Positions 46,334-57,974 of a stretch of 64,000 bases of DNA are shown piece after piece. The stretch comes from Narthecium ossifragum. Its lineage: Eukaryota; Streptophyta; Magnoliopsida; Dioscoreales; Nartheciaceae. The position numbers were made by a program, and so were the translations under genes. The notes below the pieces were generated by a model. The model was not told the DNA's origin. It searched no databases and saw only the letters and a program-made list of their open reading frames with translations. The stretch spans positions 23,837,717 through 23,901,716 of the forward strand of contig OY986966.1 of assembly GCA_963920575.1 (NCBI GenBank), given 5' to 3'. How positions within the stretch are numbered: position 1 is the first letter of the stretch; each line of letters starts with the position of its first letter.

Positions 46334-46904
46334 TGATGTAGGACCAGGGCCGGACCTGACTGAGTCCGATCCGCTTCCAAGGCGATCCGGACGCATTCGG
46401 ATTTCATCCGTCCGACTGAGACCTTTGGATGGCCATAACTTTTGATCCGACCGTCCGATCGGGACGTATGACCCGTCGAAACGACCGGGTCGACGAACCC
46501 GTCATTTATGATCGGAGATCTTCGATCTCTCCATGACGGCTTGTCGAATCGCCAAATTCCGTCTCCTTTTGCTCTAAATCTCAGTTTTAGTGAAAACTTT
46601 TCTTTTATGGCAGTTTTATCGGTTTCTATTTTCGGCAAATTCCTAGTTTGAGTAGGATTTCTTTTAATTATTGAATTCCGGATTAATACTTGGATTAGGG
46701 TTTGAGTCCATGTTTGAGTTGGTCAGGTCCTTCCTTAATCCTATAAAAGGAGGCCTTAGGGTTTGTAAAGAGTCAGTTTTTTTGATGAATAAGAAAATAG
46801 GGTTTTTGGTTTCTTCTTCTATAGAAATCTGGTTATCTCTCCCATAGAGAGTTTGGTTGTCTCTCCTATAGAGAGGTCCATCTTCCACGTTTTACCCTGC
46901 GCCA
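46334..46904 (+). repeat. 5' LTR of the CRM-like element
   Basis: Starts TGATGTAGGACC and ends CCCTGCGCCA. A TATAAAAGG box at 46742-46750 is the likely U3 promoter. The last 100 bp contain three TATAGA(A/G) motifs. Confidence 0.93.
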
Positions 46905-46907
46905 GAG

Positions 46908-46920
46908 TGGTATCAAGAGC
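46908..46920 (+). other. Primer binding site, variant
   Basis: TGGTATCAAGAGC, three bases after the LTR. It differs from the usual initiator-Met tRNA site TGGTATCAGAGC, seen twice elsewhere in this window, by one extra A. Confidence 0.75.
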
Positions 46921-46946
46921 TACACAAGTTCCTGGGAAGAGGAGCC

Positions 46947-49900
46947 ATGCCGCCTCGAACCAGAGCTAACCTTGCTCGACGGCCGCCTAGTGTATCTCCA
47001 CCGCCGCCCAGAAGACGTGGCCGGTCCCCTGTAGACGAGGGCCCTCCCCCGCGGGAACAAGGAGTCTTGCAGGCGACCACCGTTGATCTTCAACGACAAG
47101 TGGCTGCCCTCCAACTCCAATTACAACATCAGGATCGAGATAGAACGCCCTCGCTGGCGGAGGAAGAGGAGTTGTCTTCGGATGAGTCCTCCTTTCAGAA
47201 CATGTACGCCGACCCACCCCCCTTTCGACGCCATGACCGGCAGGATCATGCCATGGATTACGGATTCAAGGTGGACATACCTGAGTTCGCGGGAGGGTTG
47301 CAGCCAGAGATCTTCATGGACTGGCTTCATCAAGTGGAGCGAATTTTTGAGTTTCGGGAGGTTCCCGACGACATCAAGGTGAAGTTGGTGTCTATCAAGT
47401 TGAAGGGCCGAGCTTCAGCGTGGTGGGAACAACTGAAGAGGGCTCGTGAGAAGCAGCAGAAGGGCAAGATCCGAAACTGGGAGAAGATGAAGAAGAAGTT
47501 GAAGGAGCACTTCCTTCCTTTCGGCTACACCCAGTCCCTCTTCCAGAAGCTACACACGTTACGCCAAGGTACGCGATCTGTTGAGGAGTATACTGAAGAA
47601 TTTTATCAGTTGCTTGCCAGGAACGACCTCTCTGAGACAGAGGAGCAGATGGACGCTAGGTACCTCGGGGGGCTGCGCCTATCTCTCCAAGGCGCGCTCA
47701 GCCTTCACGCGTTGTGGACGGTGTCCGAAGCCTACCAGCGAGCGTTGATGGCGGAACGGCAGCAAACTAGGGCGTCTACCGTGGGGCGGATGCAACGGCC
47801 ACCTCCGGCACCACAGAACCCGACGCCACAGAACCCGACTCCGCAAGTGAAGCTACCAGGGCCGCGGCCTACTCCCCCAAATCCGACATCGGGACCCACC
47901 TTCAGGTGCTTCCGTTGTGGGGAAGTGGGGCATCGGGCCTCGGACTGTAGCCTACCGGCCAGCCGACCAAGGAAGGCTCTGCTCATTGAGGAAGAAGCAG
48001 AGGAGCATGCGGACCAAACCGAACCCATCTTCGATGGATATGGCGATGAAGGGGAGATCCTGTACGGGGACGGCCAGGAGACCTTGATCCTGCGGAAGAG
48101 CTTCCTGTCACCGAAGGAGGAGGAGGTTGATGACACCTAGCTGCGGACCAATATCTTCCAAACCACGTGCACCATCGGCGGACGGGTCTGTAAGATGATC
48201 GTGGACAGCGGAAACTGTGAGAACGTCATCGCGGACGACGCGGTGACCAAGCTGCAACTGCCAACAGAAGCCCACCCAGTGCCCTACCGACTTTCGTGGC
48301 TCAAGCGCGGTACCGAGGTAAAAGTCGATAAACGCTGCCTGGTGTCCTTTTCCATTGGTTCCAATTACCAGGATAGTGTATGGTGTGATGTGGTGACCAT
48401 GGATACGTGCCACCTCTTGCTGGGACGACCCTGGCAATTTGACCGATTTGTCGTCCACAACGGGCGGAGGAACACCTACACCTTACGGATCAAGGAGCAG
48501 CGACTAACCTTAGCGCCGAGACGGGAGGAGCCGCGGCCTAAACCCAAGCAAGGCCGCGCTGTGACTATGCTGTCACGGTCGCAGTTCCTAGAGGAGATGA
48601 AGGAGCAGCCAGTCATCTATGTGTTGCTGCCAGGCGAGCCAGAGACGAACGTGGAAGTCCCTGAACCCGTGAGGCCCCTCCTGGCAGAGTTCGCCGATCT
48701 GCTACCTGAGGAGCTGCCCCTGGGCTTGCCTCCACTACGAGACATCCAGCATCAAATCGACTTGACCCCAGGAGCCAGCCTACCAAATTGACCAGCATAT
48801 CGGATGAGTCCGAAGGAGCTCGAGGAACTGAGGAGGCAGGTCGCGAAACTGATGGAGAAGGGCTATGTACGTGAGAGCATCAGCCCATGTGTCGTCCCTG
48901 CCCTCTTAGTACCCAAGAAGGACGGTTCCTGGAGAATGTGCATCGACAGCAGAGCTATCAATCAGATCACCATCAAGTACAGATTTCCCATACTGAGGCT
49001 GGACGATATGTTCGATCAACTGGCAGGTTCCAAGCTGTTCTCAAAAATAGACCTCAAGAGCGGATACCACCAGATCCGCATCAAGCCGGGGGACGAGTGG
49101 AAGACAGCCTTCAAGACCCAGGATGGACTATACGAGTGGATGGTGATGCCCTTCGGTCTGTCCAATGCGCCCAGCACATTCATGCGGTTCATGCATCAAG
49201 TCCTGAGGCCTTTCATGGGTCGATTTGTCGTCGTTTACTTCGTCGACATCCTGGTGTACAGTGCATCTGAGGAGGAACACTTGAAACATCTGCGGTCTGT
49301 CCTCGAGGCGTTGCGGCAGGAGCGGCTGTTCGCCAACCAGAAGAAGTGCACCTTTCTGACGGACCGGGTATGTTTCCTTGGTTATATTGTCTCTTCAGGT
49401 GGTATTAGCGCGGATCCCAACAAGGTGGAGGCAATCCAAAGATGGCCCTCGCCACGGAGTCTACATGATGTTCGCAGCTTCCACGGGCTGGCCTCCTTCT
49501 ACCGGCGTTTCATCCACAACTTCAGCTCGTTGACAGCCCCCATCACCGAGTGTCTTAAAGGGTGGAATTTCCAATGGACCGAAGGCGCGGAAGAAAGCTT
49601 CCAACTGGTGAAGCAGAGGATCTCGGAGACGCCAGTTCTTGCACTGCCGGATTTCGAGAGGATCTTCGAAGTCAACTGCGATGCGTCGGGAGTCGGCATC
49701 GGCGGGGTGCTCAGCCAAGGAGGAGGACCAGTGGCCTACTTCAGTGAGAAGTTATCAGGTGCCACCAAAAACTATTCTACCTATGATCTAGAATTCTACG
49801 CTATTGTGCAGTCCTTGAAGCATTGGCGGCACTATCTGGTGCAACGGGAGTTTGTGCTGCACACCGATCATGAGGCTCTTAAATTTCTCCATGGACAACA

Positions 49901-51404
49901 CAAGCTCAACCGGCGACACGCCAAGTGGGTTGCCTACCTGCAGGAGTTCACCTTCTCTCTCCGACACCTGGCGGGCACTCAGAACCGGGTGGCTGATGCA
50001 TTGAGCCGGCGCGCCAACTTACTGACTACGCTGGAGGTATATGTCATGGGTTTTGATGTTTTCAAGGACCTCTATCCGAATGATCCATCTTTTGGCGCCG
50101 TATATGCTGAGGTCACGGAGGGGCAGCGCACGGATTTCAGCTTGCAGGATGGGTTCCTATTCCGGGGACTTCGTCTCTGTGTACCTGACTGTTCTCTACG
50201 AGCCCAGATTCTACAGGAGCTGCACCGCGAGGGTCACTTTGGGCGCGACAAGATGCTGGCTCTTGTGGCTTGCAATTACTATTGGCCAAAGTTGTCCAGA
50301 GACGTATCCAGATACGTGGAGCAGTGCCATATCTGCTAGTTATCTCGGGGATCAGTCACCAACGCAGGACTCTACCTGCCTCTCCCTATCCCTGATGCGC
50401 CGTGGATCGACGTCAGCATGGACTTTGTCCTTGGCCTACCTCGTACAGCTCGCGATATGGATTCCATCTTTATGGTAGTCAACATGTTTTCGAAGATGGC
50501 TCATTTCATAGCCTGTCGGAAGACGATGGATGCCGCGTGGATCGCTCACCAATATTTCCAAGAGGTGGTGCGGTTACATGGGATCCCTAGGTCGATCACC
50601 TCTGATCGCGACCTCAAATTCATGAGCAACTTTTGGAAGTGTTTGTGGCAGAAGCTGGGCACCAAATTGAGCTTCAGCAGTGCCTATCATCCCCAGACTG
50701 ATGGCCAGACAGAGGTCGTCAACAGAAGCCTCGGCAACCTCTTGAGGAGCCTCGCAGGAAGCCAACCAAAGATGTGGGATGCAGCTTTGAGTCAAGCCGA
50801 ATTCGCCTTCAACCGGTCCAAAAATCGTTCGACCGGCCTGAGTCCTTTTGAAATTGTCTATGGCTCTAATCTTATGGGGGTATTGGATCTGGTTCCAATT
50901 TCCAAGCCTGGTCAAACCAACCTGAGCGCTGAGGACTTGATCGAGCATCTCCACACCATCCAGGATCAGGTCAAGTCTCAACTGGAGATCACCAATGCCA
51001 GGTATAAAAGTGCTGCAGATTAGCACCGACGCCGGGTCTCATTCGACGTTGGGGATGAAGTATGGGTCGTCTTGACCAAAGAGAGGCTGCCAGCAGGGGA
51101 ATATTCCAAGCTGGGAGACAGAAAGATCGGTCCCTGTGAAGTCCTCTAGAAGTTTAATGATAATGCCTACCGAGTCCGGCTTCCACCTCACTTGCAGATT
51201 TCAGACACCTTCAATGTGAAGCATTTGGTGCCATACAGAGGGGTTTTGGATGATTCCGACTCGAGGACGAGTCCTTTCCAACCAGGGGAGGATGATGCAG
51301 AACCAGGGTCGGACCTGACTGAGTCCGATCTGCTTCCAAGGCGATCCGGACGCATTCGGATTCCATCCGTCCGACTGAGACCTTTGGATGGCCATAACTT
51401 TTGA
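46947..51404 (+). pseudogene. gag-pol of the CRM-like element: one frame, five stops
   Basis: The ATG at 46947 opens a single frame of 1485 codons with no frameshift. Gag covers about codons 1-390, with knuckle CFRCGEVGHRASDC at 47907-47948. Protease has an intact VDSG (about 48200). Reverse transcriptase and RNase H run from about 48800 to 50030 (SDFEKLKS-like [25 protein letters not shown]). Integrase covers about 50200-51020 and the tail ends 51404, 112 bp into the 3' LTR. In-frame stops are at 48138, 48789, 50337, 51021 and 51147. RT has Y-F-V-D for Y-F-D-D (Val codon 49242-49244). Integrase has Asn (50481-50483) for the first catalytic Asp. Either lesion alone should kill the enzyme. Confidence 0.9.
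51284..51292 (+). other. Polypurine tract of the CRM-like element
   Basis: AGGGGAGGA directly in front of the 3' LTR, the expected plus-strand primer. Confidence 0.75.
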
Positions 51405-51863
51405 TCCGACCGTCCGATCGGGGCGTATGACCAGTCGAAACGACCGGGTCGACGAGCCCGTCATTTATCATCAAAGATCTTTGATCTCTCTATGACGGCT
51501 TGTCGAATCGCCAAATTCCGTCTCCTTTTGCTCTAAATCTCAGTTTTAGTGAAAACTTTCCTTTTATGGCAGTTTTATCGGTTTCTATTTTTGGCAAATT
51601 CCTAGTTTGAGTAGGATTTGTTTTAATTATTGAATTCCGGGTTAATACTTGGATTAGGGTTTGAGTCCATGTTTGAGTTGGTCAGATCCTTCCTTAATCC
51701 TATAAAAGGAGGCCTTAGGGTTTGTAAAGAGTCAGTTTTTTTTATGAATAAGAAAATAGGGTTTTTGGTTTCTTCCTCTATAGAAATCTGGTTATCTCTT
51801 CCATAAAGAGTTTGGTTGTCTCTCCCATAGAGAGGTCCATCTTCCACGTTTTACCCTGCGCCA
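51293..51863 (+). repeat. 3' LTR of the CRM-like element
   Basis: 571 bp, TGATGCAGAACC to CCCTGCGCCA, collinear with the 5' LTR without indels. The polyprotein frame ends inside it. Confidence 0.93.
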
Positions 51864-51868
51864 CCCTA

Positions 51869-54800
51869 CACTCATTTCTTTTCCATTAATAAGCCCAAAT
51901 CACCTCAAGAAGACAATAATACCCTTGTTTTATTTTTCTTTTTTTATTCCAGCCTTTTCTCTCTCCCCTCTCTTCTCTAGCGACTGTCAGCAAGCTCCGG
52001 CACCACCTAGATCTCGATCTGCAGCCGCCGCTACCACCCCTCGACGGCCATCCATCCAACTCTGGTTAACCACCTCACCTCAAATTCGACCTCTCCTCCT
52101 CCTCCACCACTACATACCCGACGCTGCTCCGACCTCTCCTCCATCCCAGGCAAAGACCTCAAGCGTCGTCCTCCTCACGGATCCGACTCCGGACCTACCC
52201 AACTCCGCCATCTCCGGCCTCCTCAACCTCATCCGACATCAGATCCGATGCCCCTACGACCCTCCCTTCTCCATCTTCGAGCCCGATCAGGCAAGATCCA
52301 CAGGCCCAACCCCCGCCCACCCGCCCCTCACCACCATCCGCCTCTTCTCCACTCTCTTCTCCAAGAGCACCGTCGTCGCCTCCTTAGATCCGAAATTTAC
52401 GGCGGCGCCACCGACGATCCAGCACCGTGGATCGAGTCCCTTGGCCACCACAACTTCATCCCTACCGGCACCGTCGACCGCCGGTCCGTCCTCATTGTTG
52501 ATCAACGCCAGAGCTCTCTCAGTCATCCGATCGACCATGCATCGGGTTGAGCCGGTTTGAATTGATAGCACTTGAGCCTGATCTGAACAAATTGACCCCC
52601 CCTCCTAGCCAGATTGGACCATATCATGCCCATCAAGCTCAGTTTCAGCTTACTCCGATCATGCCCAGATCCAACAATCCATACTTGACCAGATTACAAC
52701 CAGATTGGGCAGGTTTGGACCGGATTAGATTAAATCCGAACCGGAATCGAGCCAGATTAAGCTGATTTACGCATCAAAATTGTACATAAAATATGAAAAA
52801 TTGACCATCTAAAATTGACCAAAATGCATTTTTATCTTTTTAAATTCAATCTTTCTAAATTCATTTACATCTTTTTAAATTCATTTTCATCTTTCAAAAT
52901 TCATTTTCATCTTTCCTGTATTTTCATCTTTCTAAATTCATTTTCATCTTTCTAAATGCATTTTCATATTTTTAAATTCATTTTCATCTTTTTACATTTC
53001 ATTTTCATCTTTTTACATTTTATTTTCATCTTTATGAATTCGTTTTCATCTTTCTGAATTCATTTTCATCTTTCATACAATTTCATACTTTTAACTCTAT
53101 TTTCGTCATTGTAAATCTATTTTCATCTATTTTTTACTTTTTTTTATCTTTTTAACTTTATTTTCATCTTTCTAAATTCATTTTCATATTTCTAAATTCA
53201 TTTTCATCTTTCTAAATTCATTTTCACCTTTTTGAATTCATTTTCATCTTTTTACATTTCATTTTCATCTTTCTGAATTCATTTTCATCTTTCAAATTTC
53301 ATTTTTATCTTTCTGAATTCATTTTCATCTTTCATATATTTCTATCTTTTTAACTCTATTTTCATAATTTTAAATCTATTTTTGTCTTTTTTTAACTTTA
53401 TTTTTATCTTTGTTAACTCTATTTTCATCTTTCTAAATTCATTTTCATCTTTATAAATTCATTTTCATCTTTTTGAATTCATTTTCATCTTTTTGAATTC
53501 ATTTTCATCTTTCTGAATTCATTTTCATCTTTTTAAATTCATTTTCATATTTCTCAATTCATTTTCATCTTTCTAAATTCATTTTCATCTTTCTGAATTC
53601 ATTTTCATCTTTCTGAATTCATTTTCATCTTTTTAAAATCATTTTCATCTTTTTTACATTTCATTTTCATCTTTCAACATTTTCATTTTTTTAACTCTAT
53701 TTTCATCATTTTAAATCTATTTTCATCTTTTAAAACTTTATTTTTATCTTTTTAACTCTATTTTCATCATTTGAAATATATTTTCGTCTTTTTTAACTAT
53801 TTTTTTTTTATCTTTTTAACTCTATTTTCATCTTTCTAAATTCATTTTTATCTTTTTAAATTCATTTTCATCTTTCTAAATTCATTTTCATCTTTTTAAC
53901 TCTTCAAATTACAACTTAATTGGCTGAAAAATCTCCATCAAGAGTCTCTTCGATCACATCCACTTTTCTTCTATAAATTTCATTATCTTTTTCCCTACTT
54001 TTTCCTGTTTTTCGACCACTTTTTTCCTTTTTTCCTACCCTTTTCCCTATCTTTCGTATTTTCCTGGCTTTTCTCTCCCCTCTTCCTCTATCTCCACCCC
54101 CGGCTCGCCTCCCCAGCCTTCGTCTCAAAAAGTCATTGTCTCGATCGCCATCGGCTCAAGCGCCTTGATCGGGACCGGAGATGGTTCGAAGGAAGGGTTG
54201 TAGAGGCGAGGGGGCGTCGGATGTGAGGCTGGGTGGAGCTGGAGGGCGGCGGGGAGGTGGAGTCTGATGGGTCGGAGGAAGGGTTGTAGAGGCGGGGAGG
54301 GCCGAGATCCCTCGGCCCCCTGCCGGCAAATACCCGATCAGAGATCTCGGTGATGATGGCTTGACGGTGAGCAAGGCAATGTTGGAACCAACGATGATGG
54401 CCAATACGACCCCCGTGGTGCCCATCACCTTCTCGAAGCTCGGCCACTCGATTTCCCTCATCTCGCACCGTCCTCCACCATTCCTTGGCGCGATCCACCA
54501 CCGGGATCCGCCCAAGGTCCATCACCCTCCCATATCCGGCCAGATCCACCCTCCTCACGAAGCTTCCTCCCTCCTCAGGTGATGTCGCGTCCACCCGACA
54601 GCTCCGCTCTGTCTAACAACGCCGTCGACACCTCCTCATGAAGCTTACCCTCCTCCGGTGAGGCCGCGGCCACCCAACAGCTCCTCCTCCTCTTGGATCC
54701 GGCTGCTTCCGCCTCCTCCCCCAGTTTCGTCGTCACCACGGCCACCCGACAGCTCTGCTCCGTCTGACAACGCCGTCGACACCTCACGTCTCCAAGGCCC

Positions 54801-55010
54801 AACTTTCACTGGAAACCAACGCCGCCCGACAAGACCTCGACGCCGCTTGTCCTTCCCGGCCTCCGTCCACGTCAGGAGCCCATCCGAGCTCCTCCTCTCT
54901 CTTGGATCCAGCTACTTCATCCTCCTTCCCCAACGCTGATCAACATCATCGTATCCCAGACCCTCCACCACGCCGTCCTCCACCGCTGCGCCACCGCCAC
55001 CATGCCTAGT
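51869..55010 (+). repeat. Long composite copy of repeat family R, plus orientation
   Basis: Order: pyrimidine-rich lead (51930-51990), GC-rich pseudo-coding block (51990-52560), AT-rich minisatellite (52840-53900), pyrimidine-rich block (53960-54100), GC-rich block (54110-55010). It mirrors 6300-8935. The anchor CCGGCCTCCGTCCAC at 54856-54870 links it to copy 1. The CRM-like element inserted at its left side. Frames such as 51925-52560 and 54133-54594 are Pro/Ser/Arg-rich without known domains. Captured gene sequence is possible, but the source was not recognised. Confidence 0.6.
52840..53900. repeat. ~1-kb degenerate minisatellite ATTTTCATCTTTCTAAATTC
   Basis: More than 40 units of about 20 bp, varying mainly in CTTTCTAAA/CTTTTTGAA/CTTTTTACA, with interspersed TTTTTAACTCTATTTTC units. 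Related in reverse complement to 7440-7960. Confidence 0.92.
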
Positions 55011-55620
55011 AGATACCATTAGCACATATTTTCTCTAAACTGTGATTTTTAGCAAATATTAAGTGGGGTTTTTAGCTTTCCATGTGGTTGCAATGTGGCA
55101 TATAATGGCATTTCAGATTTTTAGTTTATTAATACACCACAACTACCACCACAATGGGGTTTTCACCTTAAAAATGAGGCTAATGGGGTTTTTAATGATA
55201 ATTTTTGTTAAAGTGATGTTATCGACAATTAACTAAAAAAGCAAAAAATCCTCTTCTGATATGCCCTCTAAGCATATTGTACCCAATCGATGTACCGCAA
55301 AACTTATCGCAAACCATGAATAGAAGTCCCACCGTTGGACGTTGCTGGCGTTATACTCGGCCTTTATGTTGCTAAGAAGGACCTTTATTGACAATTCGTC
55401 ATTTTGCCACCAAGGTGAAACTCGTACCACTATCTTCTTGCTCCGGTCTACGCCTTGGTTCTGCAAGCGCTGCGAAGGGGATCGAATTTTTTCAAAATGG
55501 AGATATGAGACAAAAAATTTGAAGAGATTCAAAGAGCAAAACAAGTGTGGGTTGTTGGGAACATGATTTACCCTTAAAATAAAAGTTGATCTATTTAATT
55601 TGGAGACATGGGAAGTAAAG
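55011..55620. other. Intergenic, no gene seen
   Basis: AT-rich. GGGGTTTTTA/AATGGGGTTTT motifs recur at about 55070, 55155 and 55185. A short frame (55342-55566) has no recognisable product. Confidence 0.45.
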
Positions 55621-55622
55621 AT

Positions 55623-56362
55623 CACGTTTGGTTGATATGAGAATTGGAATGAGGATGATAACATGATTGAGAATGAGAAATGAAACTAGAAAAGAATTGC
55701 GGTTGTTTGATACGTCAAGGAACTGGAATGAGAATGAAACTTGCAAGTGTTTGGTATGCATAATAAACATGGGTATTGAAATGAAAATATAAATTAAAGA
55801 CCAAAACACCCCTTACTCTAATAGCATAGATTTACGAATATATTTATGCATGTATTTGCATTTGCATTAGCATAGCTTATTTGAATGAAAGATTATTCAT
55901 ATTGAAAGAAAGAAATAATATTATTATTTGAAATGAATGGACAAATATCTCCGTCGAAATCATACATGTCGAGCATCAATTTGATTAGATAATATTTTTA
56001 AGATTGATCCTAGCCATTTGATTAGATTAATAATAAAAAAAAAAAATGATATCCATGTACATTTCATGAATAAGAGAGTTCATGTGTCTGAGAGAACTCT
56101 GAATTCTCATATCAAATTCGAGAATCCAAAATTCCCTCAAATACAGAAACTTCAATTCCTCACGTACATTCCATAAATAAAAGACTTCGTGCGTCTGAGG
56201 AAACCCTAAATTCCCATATCAAATTCGAGAATCCAGAATTCCCTCAAACACATAAACTTCAATTCCAGTTCCTGAATGGAGATTGCAACTAAACATCTTA
56301 AATTCCTTGTTTTAAGAAATTCACATTCCAATTCCTAGATGAATAATGCAACCAAACATAAC
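55623..56362. mobile_element. MITE with GTTTGGTTG inverted ends
   Basis: The left end is CACGTTTGGTTGATATGAGA. The right end, read on the minus strand, is TATGTTTGGTTGCATTATTC. GAATTGGAATG-type motifs lie inside both ends. No coding capacity. Contains the 107-bp tandem duplication at 56057-56270. Confidence 0.6.
56057..56270. repeat. 107-bp tandem duplication
   Basis: Two adjacent, about 85 percent similar units, each starting GTACATT(T/C)CAT and containing CATATCAAATTCGAGAATCC followed by TTCCCTCAAA. Confidence 0.85.
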
Positions 56363-57060
56363 CTAACTCTTTATCGTTATCAGATCTAAAGGAATCGAGC
56401 TGTTATTGAGATCGAGCCATCATCAAAGGAGCTATTATCAAACTCAAGGTTGAGCCAATACCAAGCAATTTTCGAGTTACAAGTTGGATTGCGACCCCTT
56501 AGATGGATGACTTCAATCCAGCATGAGAAGCGCTGCTTTACGGGACTCGAATGAAGCAGGCATTGCAAATGGTTTACGCCGGGTGGCTACAATAAACTTT
56601 GGTAAGGAGGGCATTTGCCTTCCCAGGCATGTATGTAATCCTGTGCATTGCAAACATTAGGAGGCACAGTAAGCACTACGTAAAGCACTACAGCAGCGTT
56701 TCCATCAGCCATCTAATCCCTGCGCAGCAGCTTCGCAGCATTGGAAGGCGGGCGTCTCGGCGAGTCCCGAGGAATCAATCAAGAGAGCGGCGACCTCTTC
56801 ACATCTATCAAAACCCCAGAGACACACATCATCAGATAAGACTACTCGGAACCATATACACCAGAACAAGCCATCGCCACCGCCAACGCAGAACTCCTCT
56901 CGCCTCTCCCTTCTTGACACTATACTGCCCTACCCTCTACCCAATACAAAACCCAGAATCCTCACCAAAACTCGCCATTCTGATCCAATGGCTAATAATA
57001 GATAGCAGCAACATGCACTACTAGGTTAATTAATTTCTATAGTCTGGGTATGAAGAATGC
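56363..57060. other. Downstream flank of the AHL gene
   Basis: Moderately GC-rich with short frames on both strands (for example 56599-57024), none with recognisable protein character. The last ~60 bases before 57094 are the likely 3' UTR of the AHL gene. I see no clear AATAAA. Confidence 0.4.
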
Positions 57061-57093
57061 TTGTGTATAAATTGAACGAGGTGGTGGCCGTGG

Positions 57094-57870
57094 TCAGTAA
57101 TGGTGGGGTGGTCCCCGGCTGGAGGAGGGCGGCGGCGGCGGCGGCGATGCCCACAGGACCATCTCGTGGGCTAGCTGGCCAGGGACCTGGTAGATTTCGG
57201 TGACCGAGGGCTTGACGTCCTCCTCCTTGGTGGCGTCGGCGGCCTCCGCGTCCTCCTCCGGAAGGTGGTGATACTCCGGGGTGGTGAAGGTCGCTGCGAC
57301 CACCACCACCGACCCCGCCGCCGTCAGCGGCCCTGCCACCGTCCCCCCTATCACCTGCCCCTGCGACCCCGCCAGAGATATAGTAAAAGGACAGCAGCTG
57401 CTGCTGCTGCTGCTACCAGGAGGAGTAGTGTGGGCAGGTAGGAAGGTGCCGGCGAGGGAGAGGAGGTCGAAGCGGCCATGGAGGGTGATGGTGGCGGCGT
57501 GGGAGGACGACGAGGCAGGGTGGCGGAGGGCGACGTTGGCGACGGAGCCAGTCGCCCCGAGGACAGAGAGACCAAGGCGGCGGCGGCGGGCGAAGGCCGC
57601 CAGACAGTCGAGGACGTCGCAGCCAGGCGCCACCTCCAGCACCACCGGCTGCATCGCCGCCTCGCTCTCCCTTGTTATCACCACCGGCGGCTTCGGCTTG
57701 TTCTTCGACCCCGGAGGCCGGCCCCTGGGCTTCTTGCTTCCCGACGACGACGGCGAGGCCAAAGCCTTCCCACCAGAGCCCGGGTGAGGCCCTCCGGCCT
57801 CCTCGTCCTCGTCAGAGGTGGGCTGGGCGAGGGTGATGGCGGAGCTCGGCGGCCGCGGGTACTCAGCCAT
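57094..57870 (-). CDS. AHL: AT-hook motif nuclear-localized (AHL) protein
   Basis: A 258-residue, intronless gene starting at ATG 57870 (MAEYPRPP). A longer frame exists only by using a TTG codon and is rejected. AHL proteins bind AT-rich DNA in the nucleus and act in trimers or larger complexes on growth and stress genes. Features: acidic stretch near 21-25, one type-I AT-hook RGRPPGSKNKPKPP at 49-62, and a PPC/DUF296 domain from about 62 to 196 with GRFDLLSLAGTFLP (132-145) and SQGQVIGGTVAGPL. A Pro/Ser-rich tail follows. One AT-hook plus no intron fits clade A. It is complete, though a Ser run (about 153-158) inside the PPC domain is longer than usual. Confidence 0.95.
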   Translation of the reverse strand: MAEYPRPPSSAITLAQPTSDEDEEAGGPHPGSGGKALASPSSSGSKKPRGRPPGSKNKPKPPVVITRESEAAMQPVVLEVAPGCDVLDCLAAFARRRRLGLSVLGATGSVANVALRHPASSSSHAATITLHGRFDLLSLAGTFLPAHTTPPGSSSSSSCCPFTISLAGSQGQVIGGTVAGPLTAAGSVVVVAATFTTPEYHHLPEEDAEAADATKEEDVKPSVTEIYQVPGQLAHEMVLWASPPPPPPSSSRGPPHHY

Positions 57871-57974
57871 GGATGGGAATGGTCTAAGAGCTGGCGAAGA
57901 CTGGAGACCAAATGGAAGCAAAGGAAGAGTGTAATTTGGTAGTGAAAAGAAAGATCCTGAAGCACGCTTCCAGG

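Larger units (their letters stand above)
46334..51863 (+). mobile_element. Complete CRM-like Ty3/gypsy chromovirus, TSD CCCTA
   Basis: A 5530-bp element with two 571-bp LTRs, primer site, gag-pol, purine tract and flanking CCCTA at 46329-46333 and 51864-51868. The gag (KVDIPEF, FMDWLHQVERIFEF, LKGRASAWWEQLKR) and the polyprotein running into the 3' LTR resemble the centromere-associated CRM clade; the related Reina clade is the alternative. By eye the two LTRs differ at about 23 of 571 sites (about 4 percent), a fairly recent insertion. The proteins are dead (see the gag-pol entry), so any movement would need proteins from another copy. Confidence 0.92.

Noticed and set aside
52840..53900. 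CRISPR-like or satellite array
   Set aside because: Units are degenerate, contiguous and without unique spacers. This is a minisatellite in a plant repeat.
57871..57921. AHL start at 57921
   Set aside because: That codon is TTG. The first ATG in frame is at 57870 and fits the TATA box spacing.
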